Translations under genes and position numbers: made by a program
Assembly: GCA_029379385.1 (NCBI GenBank)
Contig: CM055611.1
Span: 18,422,062 to 18,486,061 of the forward strand
Direction of reading: 5' to 3'
From: Quillaja saponaria
Lineage: Eukaryota; Streptophyta; Magnoliopsida; Fabales; Quillajaceae
Length of the DNA: 64,000 nt
In this document: positions 13,295 to 25,100 of the stretch, in pieces
Layout: every line of letters starts with the position of its first letter
How positions within the stretch are numbered: position 1 is the stretch's first letter
Notes under the pieces: model-generated
Told to the model about the DNA's origin: nothing
What the model saw: only the letters and a program-made list of their open reading frames with translations
The model's database searches: none

Positions 13295-14214
13295 ATGGAT
13301 CCAGTAACGGCACACGGTCGGCCTCTTCCTCCATTTCTTAGTAGAGATCTTCATCTACACCCTCACCATCAATTCCAACATCACCAACAACAACAGCACC
13401 AAAACCATCACCAAAATTCCGAAGACGACCATACCGGTGGCCGTGGCCAGAAACGAGATCGCGATCAACAAATGAAGCAACGGCTACAACAATTGATGGA
13501 AAAGAATTGGTCTCCAGCACAACTTCAGGAGAATGTGAGATGGGAAGACGACCTCGAGGCCGACCTGCCGGGTCTAAAAACAAACCGAAACCACCCATCA
13601 TTATAACCCGAGATAGTGCCAACGCACTCCGATCTCATGTTATGGAAATCACAAACGGTTGTGATATAATGGAGTGTGTGTCAACTTTTGCTAGGCGGAG
13701 ACAACGTGGTGTTTGCATTTTGAGCGGTAGTGGTACCGTCACTAACGTGACTTTAAGACAACCAGCTTCGCCGGGTGCGGTGGTTACTTTACATGGAAGA
13801 TTTGAGATTTTATCATTATCCGGATCTTTCTTACCGCCTCCTGCTCCTCCGGCTGCGTCGGGTTTGACTATATATTTGGCAGGTGGTCAAGGTCAAGTTG
13901 TTGGAGGTAGTGTTGTTGGATCCTTATTGGCATCCGGGCCGGTGGTTATTATGTCGGCGTCATTTGGGAATGCAGCGTACGAGAGGCTTCCGTTGGAGGA
14001 GGAAGAGGAGTCTCTGGTACCGGGAAATGGAGGTTTGGGGTCACCCGGAATGGTAGGAGGAGGACAAGGACAACAACAGCATCAGCAACAACAACAGCAG
14101 CAACAACTATTGTCAGATCCTAATCCATCACTTTTTCATGGAGTGCCACAAAATCTACTTCAATTACCAGCTGAAGGATTTTGGGGTGGGAACAGCGGTC
14201 GCTCTCCTTATTGA
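13295..14214 (+). CDS. AHL22-like: AT-hook motif nuclear-localized protein, AHL22-like, frameshifted in this sequence
   Basis: The product should be a nuclear protein that binds the minor groove of AT-rich DNA and recruits partners through its PPC/DUF296 domain. Arabidopsis AHL22 delays flowering and limits hypocotyl growth. The ATG at 13295 opens with the AHL22-type start ([14 protein letters not shown], then [12 protein letters not shown] and a His/Gln-rich run) up to RGQKRDRD near 13467. From about 13498 the family sequence continues in the next frame: [14 protein letters not shown]-hook core RRPRGRP (13546-13566) with SKNKPKPP, then an unbroken PPC domain with the hallmark [10 protein letters not shown] and [15 protein letters not shown], a Gln-rich tail and [10 protein letters not shown] before the stop. 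One base seems lost between 13467 and 13498. The first frame alone ends at 13606 without an AT-hook. An in-frame ATG at 13540 could give a 224-residue protein keeping hook and PPC. Assembly error, allele or young pseudogene are all possible. The gene is intronless, as clade-A AHLs usually are. Confidence 0.9.
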
Positions 14215-14890
14215 TGATGAACACAGTGAGAATGAGAGAAGAATTGAATTAAATGCATGTTTGAATTTTTCATCACTACTATCTTAATTTTATTTTTGTT
14301 TCCTTACCTTGTTAGTTTATATCACTGTTCATTCTTCTTGAACTTTTATTAGATTTAGTAGTTTATGGTTAATTTTAAGATTTAGTATTGTGTATCTCTG
14401 AAGAAGGATGTAAAAAAGGAAAGAAAAGAAAAACATGAATTTCTGTGGGGTTTTAGTATCTTAATGTTTCTTTCTCTTTTCTTTTTTCCTTTTTCTTTTT
14501 CTTTTTCTTTCTTCTCAGTTCAGCTTAATTGTGTTGTAGTTGCTTTGAGATGCAGCACAAAGGCGCTACAGAAACGCTCTCTCTCTCTCTCTTCCCTCTG
14601 TTAATTCTTTACTGGTTGCAGTACTTCAGGTAACTTGTATGATAATTTTTGGGTCAATCTTTGCAGCTGAAGTAAAGGGAGCACTCACCCAATTGCGGTT
14701 CTATATTTCTCTCTGTCTAGCTTCTTTATTTTACCTTTCTTTTTCCTCTGGTTTGTTTGACTGAGATTCACATTCTGTTACAGTACATGATCCTAAACCT
14801 TGAAAAAGATTCATGTCCCAAAACAAAAATCATATTAACATATATCTTTGCTTTATGAGCTTTCCTTCTTTTCTTTAATTTGTCTCATGT
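14215..14890 (+). other. AHL 3' flank and probable 3' UTR
   Basis: No open frame of note. The stretch is T-rich with CT tracts (14467-14515 and 14578-14595), consistent with the 3' UTR and downstream flank of AHL. Confidence 0.4.
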
Positions 14891-15022
14891 CATCTATTTC
14901 ATTTCTAAGAAAATCTTGAAATTTTACCCTTAGAATTAGAATTGAAATTTAAAAAACATCTATTTCATTTCTAAGAAAATCTTGAAATTTTATGTTTAGA
15001 ATTAGAATTGAAATTTAAAAAT
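14891..15022. repeat. 66-bp tandem duplication
   Basis: The unit starting CATCTATTTCATTTCTAAG at 14891 recurs at 14957, an offset of 66 bp, with very few differences. It lies at the left edge of the transposon-like stretch that follows and explains why that edge is hard to place. Confidence 0.75.
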
Positions 15023-16067
15023 TAATTAATATTGAAATTGGTTACGATTATAGTTTATGAATTTGGATCACGTAGAAATTTACAATCAAAATTATGTTTC
15101 AATCACTTAGTTGTCATCTCTGACGATTCCAGATGAGGTACCTGTTATCTTTGGGGGTTCCCGGGTGCCTACTGTTTTCATCGGTTACCAATGGTGGTTG
15201 TCATAGTCTTCCGTGATTTTCATAGTCGATGATAAGTCTCAACAGTGGTTGTTGTCTCCATGATTCTTGATGGTGGTTGAAGTAGCCTTAATGGGCCTCA
15301 AAGGTGGTTACCGTCATCTCCATGATCCTTGACGGTGGTTGTGGTGAGTCTTTATGGTGGTTGTTTTCGTTCCTTGTAGTCTCCACTGAGGTTGTCATCA
15401 TTATGGTAGTCTCGTCGGTGGTTGTTGTCATTTTCGATATTCTCAACAATGGCAGTGATGTCTTTGGTGGGTTGAAGATGGTGATGAGTGTGCAAGGAAA
15501 AAGGTTGTCGTAGTCTCCAACCACTTTTGATGGTGGTTTTTGTGTGTTGGGTTATGGTCGTCGTCATCTTCAACAGGTTTCAATGTTGGTTGTTGTCTTC
15601 TTCATCAGGTTCTGATTTTGATTGTCAGCATTCTGACATATCCCAATAGTGGTTGTCATCATTTTCGTTTATATCGATAGTGGTTAACGGTTATCGTCAT
15701 TATCTTCAGCAAGTTTCAATTGTGTTGTGGTCAATATCGTATTTAACAGTGACAGTGGTTAGTGGTGGCACACGGCGGGTCGATGAAGTTTTTGATGGGT
15801 AAGGGGTGGCAAAATTTGTCGTTGGTAGTGACTGATGTTATAGTATGATGTGTAATCATAAGTAAGTGACTTTCAAGAATAATAAATACACAAAAATCGT
15901 AAATTTTAAGGTATACCTATAAGAATTGAGAGTAATGTTTTGTAGTTGTTTTTAATTCTTTGATAAAATTCCAACTTTAATTCTAAAATATGTGCCCAAC
16001 AAGAAAATTACAATTATCCAATCCAATTCTCAGTTCCAATTCCAACTCAATGCATTAACATTCCTTT
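14930..16067. mobile_element. Non-autonomous DNA element, relative of the one at 61381-62923
   Basis: The left part (around 15030-15100, containing TTTGGATCAC) and the right part (15830-16067, containing TATAGTATGATGTG and ending in AATTCCAACTCAATGCATTAA) match the outer parts of the element at 61381-62923 in order and orientation. The middle (15120-15760) is a degenerate array built on GGTGGTTGTCGTCAT-like units. It makes spurious Thr/Val-rich open frames on both strands that I do not call genes. This copy lacks the hAT-like insert of the other copy. Its ends are approximate and no target duplication was assigned. Confidence 0.65.
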
Positions 16068-18341
16068 AGTGATCATTTCTTACTTAGATAATGCACTCAT
16101 AAACTTATTTATCCCTCGTAAAAGTGGAATGTGATTACAAGTTTTTGCGACAACTCCAAAAATTTTTACAAATTGGACCAACCAAGACTTTTAGTTATAC
16201 ATCTTCACCACTCATCATTACATTTTACACACATTCCAACCTCTTTTTTGGGCCAGATTCCAACCCTGTTCAAACCCACACTTTTAACTGATGAAAACAA
16301 ATACTAATTGGTATTTTTGGATAGAACTACTTCTACTATACCACTATTATTCTTGTTCTTCTTGTGGCTTTTCATTTAGGTTTGTTCAAGTTAGCGAGTA
16401 ACCATTCAATTGAACGTGCAGACACAGAGGGTGCCAGCAGGGTGGTGGGATTGGGAGGTTATATTTGTATATGTCATGGGCATCTTTTTTCTCTCTCTCA
16501 GACACACAGAGACACACAGTCACAGTCACAGTCACAGTCTGTCTGATTACTGATTTACTGGTTAGGGTTTTATTATGGAGGCAGAGAGATGCGCATTGGG
16601 TGTTGGGTCACACGTGCAGTGCTCTACTGGTCTGTAAGAAAAAAAAGCTCATTTTCGAGGCAACAACCAGAACAAAATGACCTCAAGAAAAGAAGAAGAG
16701 ACCAAGCGTTAAAGTCTTTTATTTTTTTTCTCTTTCTAACTCAGTAACTGGCATTGGCAGTAATGGGCTGGTGCATGGGAAGTGAAGCAATTGGTGATGA
16801 CTCATGACTAGTGAGGTAAGTAAATAAATAAATAAATAACATACACAGTTTTGCTTTGATTATGAAATTAATGGATGCTCCTTGAAACCCTAGCTAGCTT
16901 TCTCTGCTTCTCTTGACTGTTATAACTCCACCATTACCAATATATCCCTTTGTTTTCTTTCACCTTTGTTTATTCAGTTTCCTTGGATTCTTTATCTTAT
17001 ACGCATTACCCACCTTTCTTTATTTCAAAGAGTTGTATATTATCTTTATTTTATTAGGATGATTCCATATTTGACGAGATTGAGTGATTTTTTCACGCAG
17101 TCTTGTTTAATAAAATTGAAATATAAATTTGGGCAAAAGAGTATTAAGCGAAACTTCTGTCTAAAATACATATTTTGTTAACTAAACTTCAGTTTTTATA
17201 AACAGTATATATGCAAAATGAATAAATAATAGTTTTTTTATCATATGTCTCATAATAAGCGTCATTCTATTTTTCTATGTAAATTGTTTCCAAATAAACT
17301 TAAAAGAATAGTTAGAACTTAATTACTTTAATTTGTTTACAATATTGTCCAATTGGAGTCTTTTCAAAATCTGGAATTAGATTCCCTTATCTCCTTGATT
17401 TCCAAGAATCGCTCTCTTTAGCTAGCAAAACCAATTGATTAATTTACTTTAAATCACTATAAGTACTAAGATGCACAATTAAGCATGGGATAACCATGGA
17501 GAATATAAACTTTTTTAAGCTTATCATGATGAGATCATTTCATTCTCTTTGGTAAATTACAGACCTGAAACTGAAATATATATAATTTTAGTACAAGTTT
17601 GGATGAGTATTATTAATAATGTGGACCTTGAGTAATATATGCTTTGAGATGATCATTATACTTTTCTGCTGTGGTTCATAATGATAATGAGCATCACTTG
17701 AGACTAAGTTGAAAGTATATTATAATGACAATGTGGTTATAAAATATATTAAGCTTCCATTATAATGAAATATGCTCTTTTGCTTTTGTTCTCTCTTGGG
17801 TATTTGTTGTAGTTATATTTTATAATAGATCAAAACTGGGATTCTTCTGCTCCATTAATCTTTCTCGTCCTCTTCTTATTCTTTTTCTTCTTCTTGTGTC
17901 TGACATTGAATTATCCTTGATCATGCTTATGTACATACCCATATAGCATATGTCTTACATGTCCATATCCACAATCTCCATGAATGAATATCACAATTAA
18001 AAGGTCTTAGAAGTAGATGAATATTCATATTGGTTAAATAAGCTTTTGATATGTTGGGCCTTAAATTGTAAAGAAAAATGAAATATCAGTTATTGATACT
18101 ATTAGACTTATGATCTATAAGTCCATTAGGGTTGGGTTTTGATTAGTTATTGTTGCCAACATATTGTGAATAGTAGTAGAAGAGGCAGAGAATGTGAGTA
18201 GTCACAAAATATAGTGTGTGTTATTCATTGTGAGGTTTTTTTCGTTTGAGAGGGGTTATTGATTGTAATTGGGATTTGGGCCTGTGAGAGGGGTTATTGG
18301 TTTAGTATGTTTTAAAGTTGGGAGCTTTTTTTTATTAAGCA
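16068..18341. other. Intergenic DNA between transposon relics
   Basis: No gene is recognised. 16340-16700 is less AT-rich and contains a short CACAGT repeat (about 16513-16540). A TAAA repeat lies at 16820-16840. From 16900 to 18250 the sequence is AT-rich and featureless. Confidence 0.5.
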
Positions 18342-19345
18342 AATGGATAAAAATGGAAACATGATATGGAGACCGAATGAAGTTAAAATTTTCATCAATT
18401 GTTGTATAGAGGAAAGAAAAATGCAAGGAAGGGCAGCTGCATTTAAAGGTGTACGTAGGTTGGGCCAGAATTGTGAGCCGATTTAACGAGCTTACTTGAA
18501 ACTCTTTGAAAAATGCCCAGTTGAAAAACGATTTGGATAGCCTCAAGAAAGAGTGAAACTTATGGGAAAGTTGAGCAACCAAATTGGGGTGGGATGGGAT
18601 CATGTAAAGAAGATCGACTTGGGGTGGTAGTGAAGAGTGGTGGGAACAACAAGCAAAGGTGAAATTAGTAAGTGTCATTCGAATTTCTTGTCAAAATTGA
18701 GTTATATTTGATATGTCTTCTTGTATTGATATAAAAATGTAAATGCAGGAACATGGTAGAGAAATTAAAAGGTTCAAGAACAAGATCCTGTCTTTTCGTG
18801 ACGAATTAGACCCCTTCACTGTTGCTATAGGGGATGGCACATATAGTCCATCCATTGTTGTTTTGCCTCGAAGTCTTACACACCTCATGCATACTCTCCT
18901 TCTGCGTATACTCCTCCTTCTAACCCATATATGGATTAGGAGATTTCAATTTGCATGCATAGTACTTGGGTGATTCACAAAACACCTCACGGTTTTTTAC
19001 ATTGGACGCACAAGTGGATGCTGCTGGCCCTAGTGCTCCGAAAGGCAGGAAGAAAAAAATTCAAAAAAGGAGGGACTGCAACCATTGATATCAGAAAGAA
19101 TTAGTCATCTTGTGGAACTTGCTGAATCTCAAAGCAAATATAAGATCCCCTCATTCATCCATGAGCATTGGTTCGAACCCTCGTGAGAACGAAATACCCA
19201 GCATACGAGAGGTGTTGAGGCTAGTACGAGAGTTGTGTGGGCTTAGCATTTCTGATCTGTTATATACTGAAGCAGTGATGTTGTGTAAGCTTCGATAAAC
19301 AAAGAAAGATTTGTTGCCTTATAGGATCAAGGGGCTCAAATGACA
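18342..19345 (+). pseudogene. Myb/SANT-like DNA-binding ORF of a PIF/Harbinger element, broken
   Basis: An ATG at 18342 opens a frame with the features of plant Myb/SANT-like domains: KIFINCCIEER, then FKGVRRLGQNCEP, and after two stops LSNQIGVGWDHVKKIDLGW (N-W-D-x-x-K-K type pattern). Further on, past stops and a frame change, DELDPFTVAIGDGTYSP and the C-terminal PSIREVLRLVRELCGLS with a later KKVQRA-like piece resemble the distal part of these proteins. In intact elements this protein helps the transposase bind and enter the nucleus. At least four in-frame stops make it non-functional. Confidence 0.6.
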
Positions 19346-19629
19346 TGGCTTGAGAAAAAAGTTCAAAGAGCAATGATGTGCCAAGAAAAAGATCTTTGAA
19401 TAATTTTTGTTGTCTTGCTGTGTTTATGTTGTTGTTTATGAACTTTGAATAATTGTATTTCTCTTTTTTGTGTTTGTTGTGAACTATTGTTTATGCACTT
19501 TGAATAATTGAATTTGTTTTGCTATGTTTATTACTTTATTTTGTTGTTCATTTACTTTCAATAATTGAATTTCTTTATTTTATTTTATTTTTGGTCTGAA
19601 AATATAAATGACATGTTTTGCAGGAATGA

Positions 19630-20690
19630 CATTACCTTATGATAGTGAAGAAAAAATGAGGAACAAACATATGACTTGATTACAGCAGCAACTGCAACAC
19701 TTACTGGTGAATATGTGTCAAAATATCGTACTGAGACCTTGTAGAACCATGCAACAAACATGAGCTATGTGGATGAAGTAAGTTTTAAATGCTCATCTTA
19801 GACGGTGTCATGAACAGTTCAGGATGTGGAGACCGATGCTTCTTTAAAACTTTGCAGCGTTCTAGTACAACGGTATCAACTCCAACCAACCAAATTGACT
19901 TCAATTAGGGAAATGGTTGCCATATTCATGCTTATAGCAAGGAAATGAGATAAAAATTGCGATTTACAAAAAAAGGTTCCAACACTTATGAGAGACAATA
20001 CTTAAGTTGTTTTTTCATGTGTTAAATAGTGACATCATGTTATCCATTGATTTCATATAGTTGTAATTAGATCCAGAATTCATTTCTATCCCAGAACAAA
20101 TAAGGACAAACCGACGATACATGCCATTTTCTAACAATATATTAGTGCCATAGATGCTACTAATACAGCATGTCATGTACCACCTGAGAGACAAATGGAA
20201 TTCATTCGTAGAAAGAGCTACCCAACTCAAAATGTGATAGCCGCTTATTACTTCAACTTATGCTTCACTTACATATTATCTGGATGGGCAACTACTGTCC
20301 ATGACAACATGTTATTTAGGGAAGCCATGTGTTCATCATCCAAATTTCCTATATATACCACCACCAGGTAATCATATATAATATCTGATTAGTTTAATAT
20401 ATAGATGGTTGTGCATTAGCTTGTTTATTAGTTAATGTGGATGTTCGATATGCTATTAGGTAGGTATTATTTGATAGATTCTGTTTATGGCATGTTAGGT
20501 GGATTTATACTCCATACAAGAATGAAAGATATCATCTTCCACACTTTCAAAATATCATGCATATTCGAAAAAATCATAAGGAGCTTTTCAATTACCACCA
20601 CTCAAGCTTAATGTGCACAACGAGAGGACAGTTAGAGTGGGGAAGGCAACAGTTTTCAAATTTGCGAGGTTTGGCCCACTTATTCTTTTG
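19630..20690 (+). pseudogene. PIF/Harbinger transposase remnant
   Basis: Reading + strand frames with shifts, I find the N-terminal region ending in REMVAIFMLIAR, then IRTNRRYMPF, a degraded IDxTH-like region near 20150, FIRRKSYPTQNV-like sequence near 20200 and LSGW at 20279-20290. Next comes PPPGKYYLIDSVYGMLGGF across a short probable intron (20370-20460) and a YHLPHF-type block near 20530. These are landmarks of the HARBI1/PIF DDE family. Stops and frameshifts are frequent and the third catalytic acidic residue is not evident, so the copy is dead. Confidence 0.6.
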
Positions 20691-21649
20691 AAATGCAAGT
20701 AAACATTGTAATTGTTACTATGACTGTGCGCTTAACTTCATATGAAGGAAAGTTTCTGAGAATTTTATCGACATGTAATGCATCAAGATCCACTAGTGCC
20801 TTTACCCCTAGATTCAATATCTGCAATCCATGATCATATAAAGATGAATTTATTCCAGCTGGCCGTTTGAATATTTTTAGTTTTATATGTTTGCAAACAA
20901 TGAAAGTAAATGTAAGTATCACATGTATTTCTTGGTTATTAATTTTTTATCAAAATTTATATTTAGTTGTATGCGTTTAATTAAAATGATTTAATTTGAA
21001 CTTACTAGGAAGATAAAAGGGTCTACAGAGTGTACCATGCCAAGTGAGCGAAGCAAAATATCTTCTATATTTTTAATTATTTTCTAAGAAATTAACACTT
21101 CTTACATGATTTAATGAGCTTGGATTACGTTTAATAGATAGAGGTATTCTTAACTCTCATCCATCTAATTTTATTTACTTTTTATTAGTTTTGATCTTGA
21201 GTTGAGTTGGAGTAGTGTTAAGCGTGACAACAGTCTCCGCTGGGCATTCATAACCCCCCGCCTACAGGCTACAGGCTACAGGCTACAGGCTACAGGCTAC
21301 AGGCTACAGGCTACAGGCTACAAGGCTATGCCCATTCTATCTTAAGCACCTGAAACTGACAGCCAGCTTTGAGCCCAAAGTTGAACTTCCAAGTAATCCA
21401 ATTCCTATGCTTTCAAAATAACCACTAATATATAAGGGCAAAATGTCCCATGAGGCAATCCTTGTCTAATTTTTCAAACAATCTTGTAAAAATGGTTCAC
21501 ATGTATATGCTATGATCTGGTTTAAAAGTAGGTAATAAAAAATCGATTACTTGTTACCTCTAATCAGGTAACCCTTGATTTGACTGTCAATCGAACAAAA
21601 AATAAACGTTAAGGAAATTCATGCTCCATCCAAATGGATTCAGATTTCT
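20691..21649. other. Intergenic DNA between the Harbinger relic and the kinesin 3' end
   Basis: No gene is seen. It contains the heptamer repeat at 21262-21322 and a GC-richer patch around 21225-21345. Confidence 0.5.
21262..21322. repeat. CTACAGG heptamer microsatellite
   Basis: Eight perfect copies of CTACAGG in a row, followed by a partial ninth. The uniform copies suggest recent slippage. Confidence 0.9.
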
Positions 21650-22103
21650 AAAACTAAATCTTACTTAAAGAAGAAAAGTAAAACTTTTAATGAAAACTAT
21701 AGAAATAGATTTTACCAAACTATGTCAGACAATCTGCTACAAGCAGCTTGTAGACAGAGTCCATTCCATCATTTATGCACTGAGGATTTTTCTTTACTTT
21801 ATAAAAGTCAATAGTACAAGAGTGTAACAGAAGGGCAGCCACTTGTAACTTACAACAAATGAAGAGTGGACAGTATTGTGGTGCAACCCCAAAATCCTCT
21901 TTCTTGCCTTCTTCCACTATATTATACAAATAACCTAGCTCACAATAGCTAGGAACCATGGACTCGAAACAAAGCCTTGCTTCCTTTACACAAAAATTGC
22001 AAGATTTTAACTGATCTAAAGTCCTACACAAGCACAATTTCGAGAGATCAGTTTCACCTGCTGCAGGCCAAAAATAATGTTAAGCATCACAGTGGATCTG
22101 TAG
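21650..22103 (-). other. Probable 3' UTR of the kinesin gene
   Basis: This stretch lies directly after the kinesin stop codon on the - strand and has moderate GC. The open frame at 21720-22037 has no family resemblance. The polyadenylation site is not obvious, so the extent is a guess. Confidence 0.35.
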
Positions 22104-25100
22104 TCAATATTCTATCCGTAATCGCCGGAGTTCAGCTTTGAAGGTGGGGCTGGAGTTCAAGGAGCGACGAGCAAGATTCCTTATGTCCTCTCGTGAACAG
22201 TCCCTTGAAATACGAACTAACTCCCAAAGTGCACCTCCACTTATCATGTCTTTAGCATTCACTTCTGCAATTTTAAATACATTAAGTGCTTGAATAAGCA
22301 AGCTTGACACCAAAAAAAAAAAAAAAAACTTGTTATGAAGAGATAAAAGACCACTTACCATGCTGTGCCAAGTGACAGAGTGCAAGCTCAATGTGGCGCC
22401 TGATTGGTGCCGCTTCATTATTTGCATTTTGTACAATCCATTGAAGTGCACCATCTTCTATCAGAAAAGATCTGCCACTTCTATTCTCTGCAGTAGTTCA
22501 GCATTTAATTAACATGCAGTAGAGTATAAAGTCTATTTTGACATGTAAGTAAATATGCTTTTTCCATGCAATTTCAAACTGTAACACAAGTTATTATTCA
22601 ACAAGATTAAACATATTCAATTTTTTCAGAAAAAAGAATAACGGTTGTGATTTCCAATAAATTCGAAAATTAGGCCCAACCATAGGTATCGAATTTAATG
22701 AGAAAACTTAACATCTTCATCTGAAAATGTAATGGCAAGCACTTCCTTGAAACATATAAGTCTAGCTAAGGGGGCTAGTCCATGAGAAGTAGGCGATGAT
22801 CCCTCAAATGGTTCTTATTTCGTAAACCCAGGATCGCCTTTATTTGAGATGGTTTACTAGAGATTACAATTTTTCAAGACAACCATTTAATGCTCGTAGT
22901 TAAACAACAGATGACAATTTAAAGTAATCTTATCAAAAGAGCTTGATCTATCCATTTCTTTACATATGTCATAACAATCACTAGGATGTTTAGCAAACTC
23001 CATTAATACCACTTGTATGTAATGAAAAGTCACCAACAACTTAATCAACCACCAGTGAGGCAATGACAGAGTTCAACACTGATGAGTCGGGCAGAAGCTC
23101 ATACCTTGAGTAGACGCTCGAGACTCACATTTTGCAAAGTTGGCAATTCCACGTGCTATTTGGGAAAGAACGTCAGGATGTCCACATCTTACAATCCCCA
23201 GCAAGGCCTTAATACCTCCTTCAGACCTCAGCCTCATTTGTAGCTTATCTGGATGGATAAAAGGAAAACCATATAAAGGGAAATATTGACTGATTTGAAA
23301 ATCTAGAATAAAATAATGTGAATAATAAACACTATTTCTGATTTAAGATCTAAGAACAAAAGCACAATCTTCTGCTACAACTATTACAAAAGGAGCACAA
23401 TAATGAAAAGCGGAATATAACCTAGCTCTATGATATTCTTGTAGTCTATGTGCCTCTACAAAAAAAAAAAAAAAACAACAACAAAAAATTCCACGCAACA
23501 AAATATAAGCAAAATCTGAAAGCAAGAAAAATATAATTTACAAGATCTTTCAAGTAAGGAGACCAGACATCTGTCTCCAGCTTATGCAGGGTAAATTATG
23601 ATTTTAAAGTCATGTAGAACTGACAGATTAGAGGATGGTACAGATATTAAGGTTAATTTTGCATTATAACAGACAAAAAGATCATCATCACTTACTGTGA
23701 GCAAATTACAGAATGAGTGTCATATTGCATTAGTACAAATTCCCAAGTCCCAAACACAACATGCTCAAAAGCAACTCCCAATGCCTTTATTAAACAGAGC
23801 ATATATTTTTTTCCAGAGATTCAGTAACATGAAGACCAAAAAGAAAAGAAATATACCATTGCCACATAGATTAGCAATAGCACCCGCTACCATTCGCAGG
23901 GTTTGTGGATCTTCAGCATCAGAAGCTGTCACTGATAACAAACTGATTCCCCCTTGGACCATTATAAGTTCTTGATTAGCCTCTGTGGTTGCCAGAAAAA
24001 GAAAGAAGAAAAGAACTACATAAGCTGAGTGAACAACATCCCAAACCAATAGTAATGACACGCAAACTAATAAACCAAGACCATGTCCTCAAAATCGAAA
24101 AAAGAATAATAATGAAGAATCACCATTCATTGCAAGATTAGCAATTGCCCCTGCTGCTACTCTCCGAACAGTTTCATCCTCAAACCTTCTAAGGAGCATC
24201 AACAAAGAAGAGAGACCACCAGCTTCAACAATTCTTTTCTGGTTTGTTTCTGCTTATTACATGACAAGCACACATCTCTCATCATAATGTTACAAAAAGA
24301 AAGAAAACACTGCAGGATATTTTGATTTCAGATGGTGCTAAAATGTCCAGATTAGAAGCATAATTTTAACAAAAGTAACAGTATTTGGAAGATGAAATGG
24401 TACATTGTGCTGAAAAGAGAAGAGCAGATGATTATGAAGAAATACAATGATACAAGTACCGAAATATTCAGATACAAGCACATGCCCTTTCCATTTCCAG
24501 TTCAAAACCAAGCATCTAATGAAATTAAAAATGCGGGTGAATTTTTACTTCACAAATTATCCATTTGACTGAAGTTCAGATTGACCAACAACAACTAGCT
24601 AACACCAGCTGCAAGACAACTAATCACTTCTACTCTATGTTTCAAGTTTTCAACTTCTACCAGATTACCCAATGGTGTAACAGGAAGAGATTTGTGTTGA
24701 GGCAAACTTTTGAAACCCATCAGTTGGTGTTATGTTGATATACAGTATTACTCAATGGATAAATTAGGTGAAAATAGGAGATATGATGATTTAGGTATTG
24801 AAAAATGTGACAAAACAAATGTAGATCCTATCAAGAATGTCGAATTTTTTCCAATTGAATTTGAGGGACTACTCTTCCAGTGATTCTATAGCAAAAAAAT
24901 TTCACAAAGTTAACAATAAGGCTTGCAAATTATAGACCTCATAAATTTCAGGAACACTACAAAAGGAAATATTAAAAGTAGCAAGCTCATAGCTTGAGAT
25001 AAAATAAGTCATCTGTTAAAAATATGGAATGATTTCAAGAAGTTCTCATAATGATATATAAAACATATAATTGACAAGAAACATATGTCCAAATATTATT

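Larger units (their letters stand above)
18342..20690 (+). mobile_element. Decayed PIF/Harbinger element with Myb/SANT-like ORF and transposase remnants
   Basis: Two adjacent broken coding regions on the + strand match the two-gene plan of plant PIF/Harbinger elements: a Myb/SANT-like protein first (18342-19345) and a HARBI1-like DDE transposase second (19630-20690). Both carry several stops and frameshifts. I could not identify the terminal inverted repeats or the 3-bp TAA/TTA target duplication, so the coordinates cover only recognisable coding remnants. Confidence 0.65.

Noticed and set aside
13338..13622. 94-codon open frame on the - strand across the AHL start
   Set aside because: Antisense shadow of the AHL coding sequence.
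15288..15573. Thr/Val-rich open frames on both strands
   Set aside because: Products of a degenerate GGTGGTTGTC repeat inside a non-autonomous element.
18256..18678. 140-codon open frame on the - strand
   Set aside because: It is the opposite strand of the Myb/SANT-like remnant, whose + strand reading shows family motifs.
19168..19185. GGTTCGAACCCTCG, a tRNA B-box-like string
   Set aside because: No A-box, no acceptor stem, and it lies inside the decayed Myb/SANT-like ORF.
21720..22037. 105-codon - strand open frame after the kinesin stop
   Set aside because: Non-family sequence directly downstream of the stop; best taken as 3' UTR.
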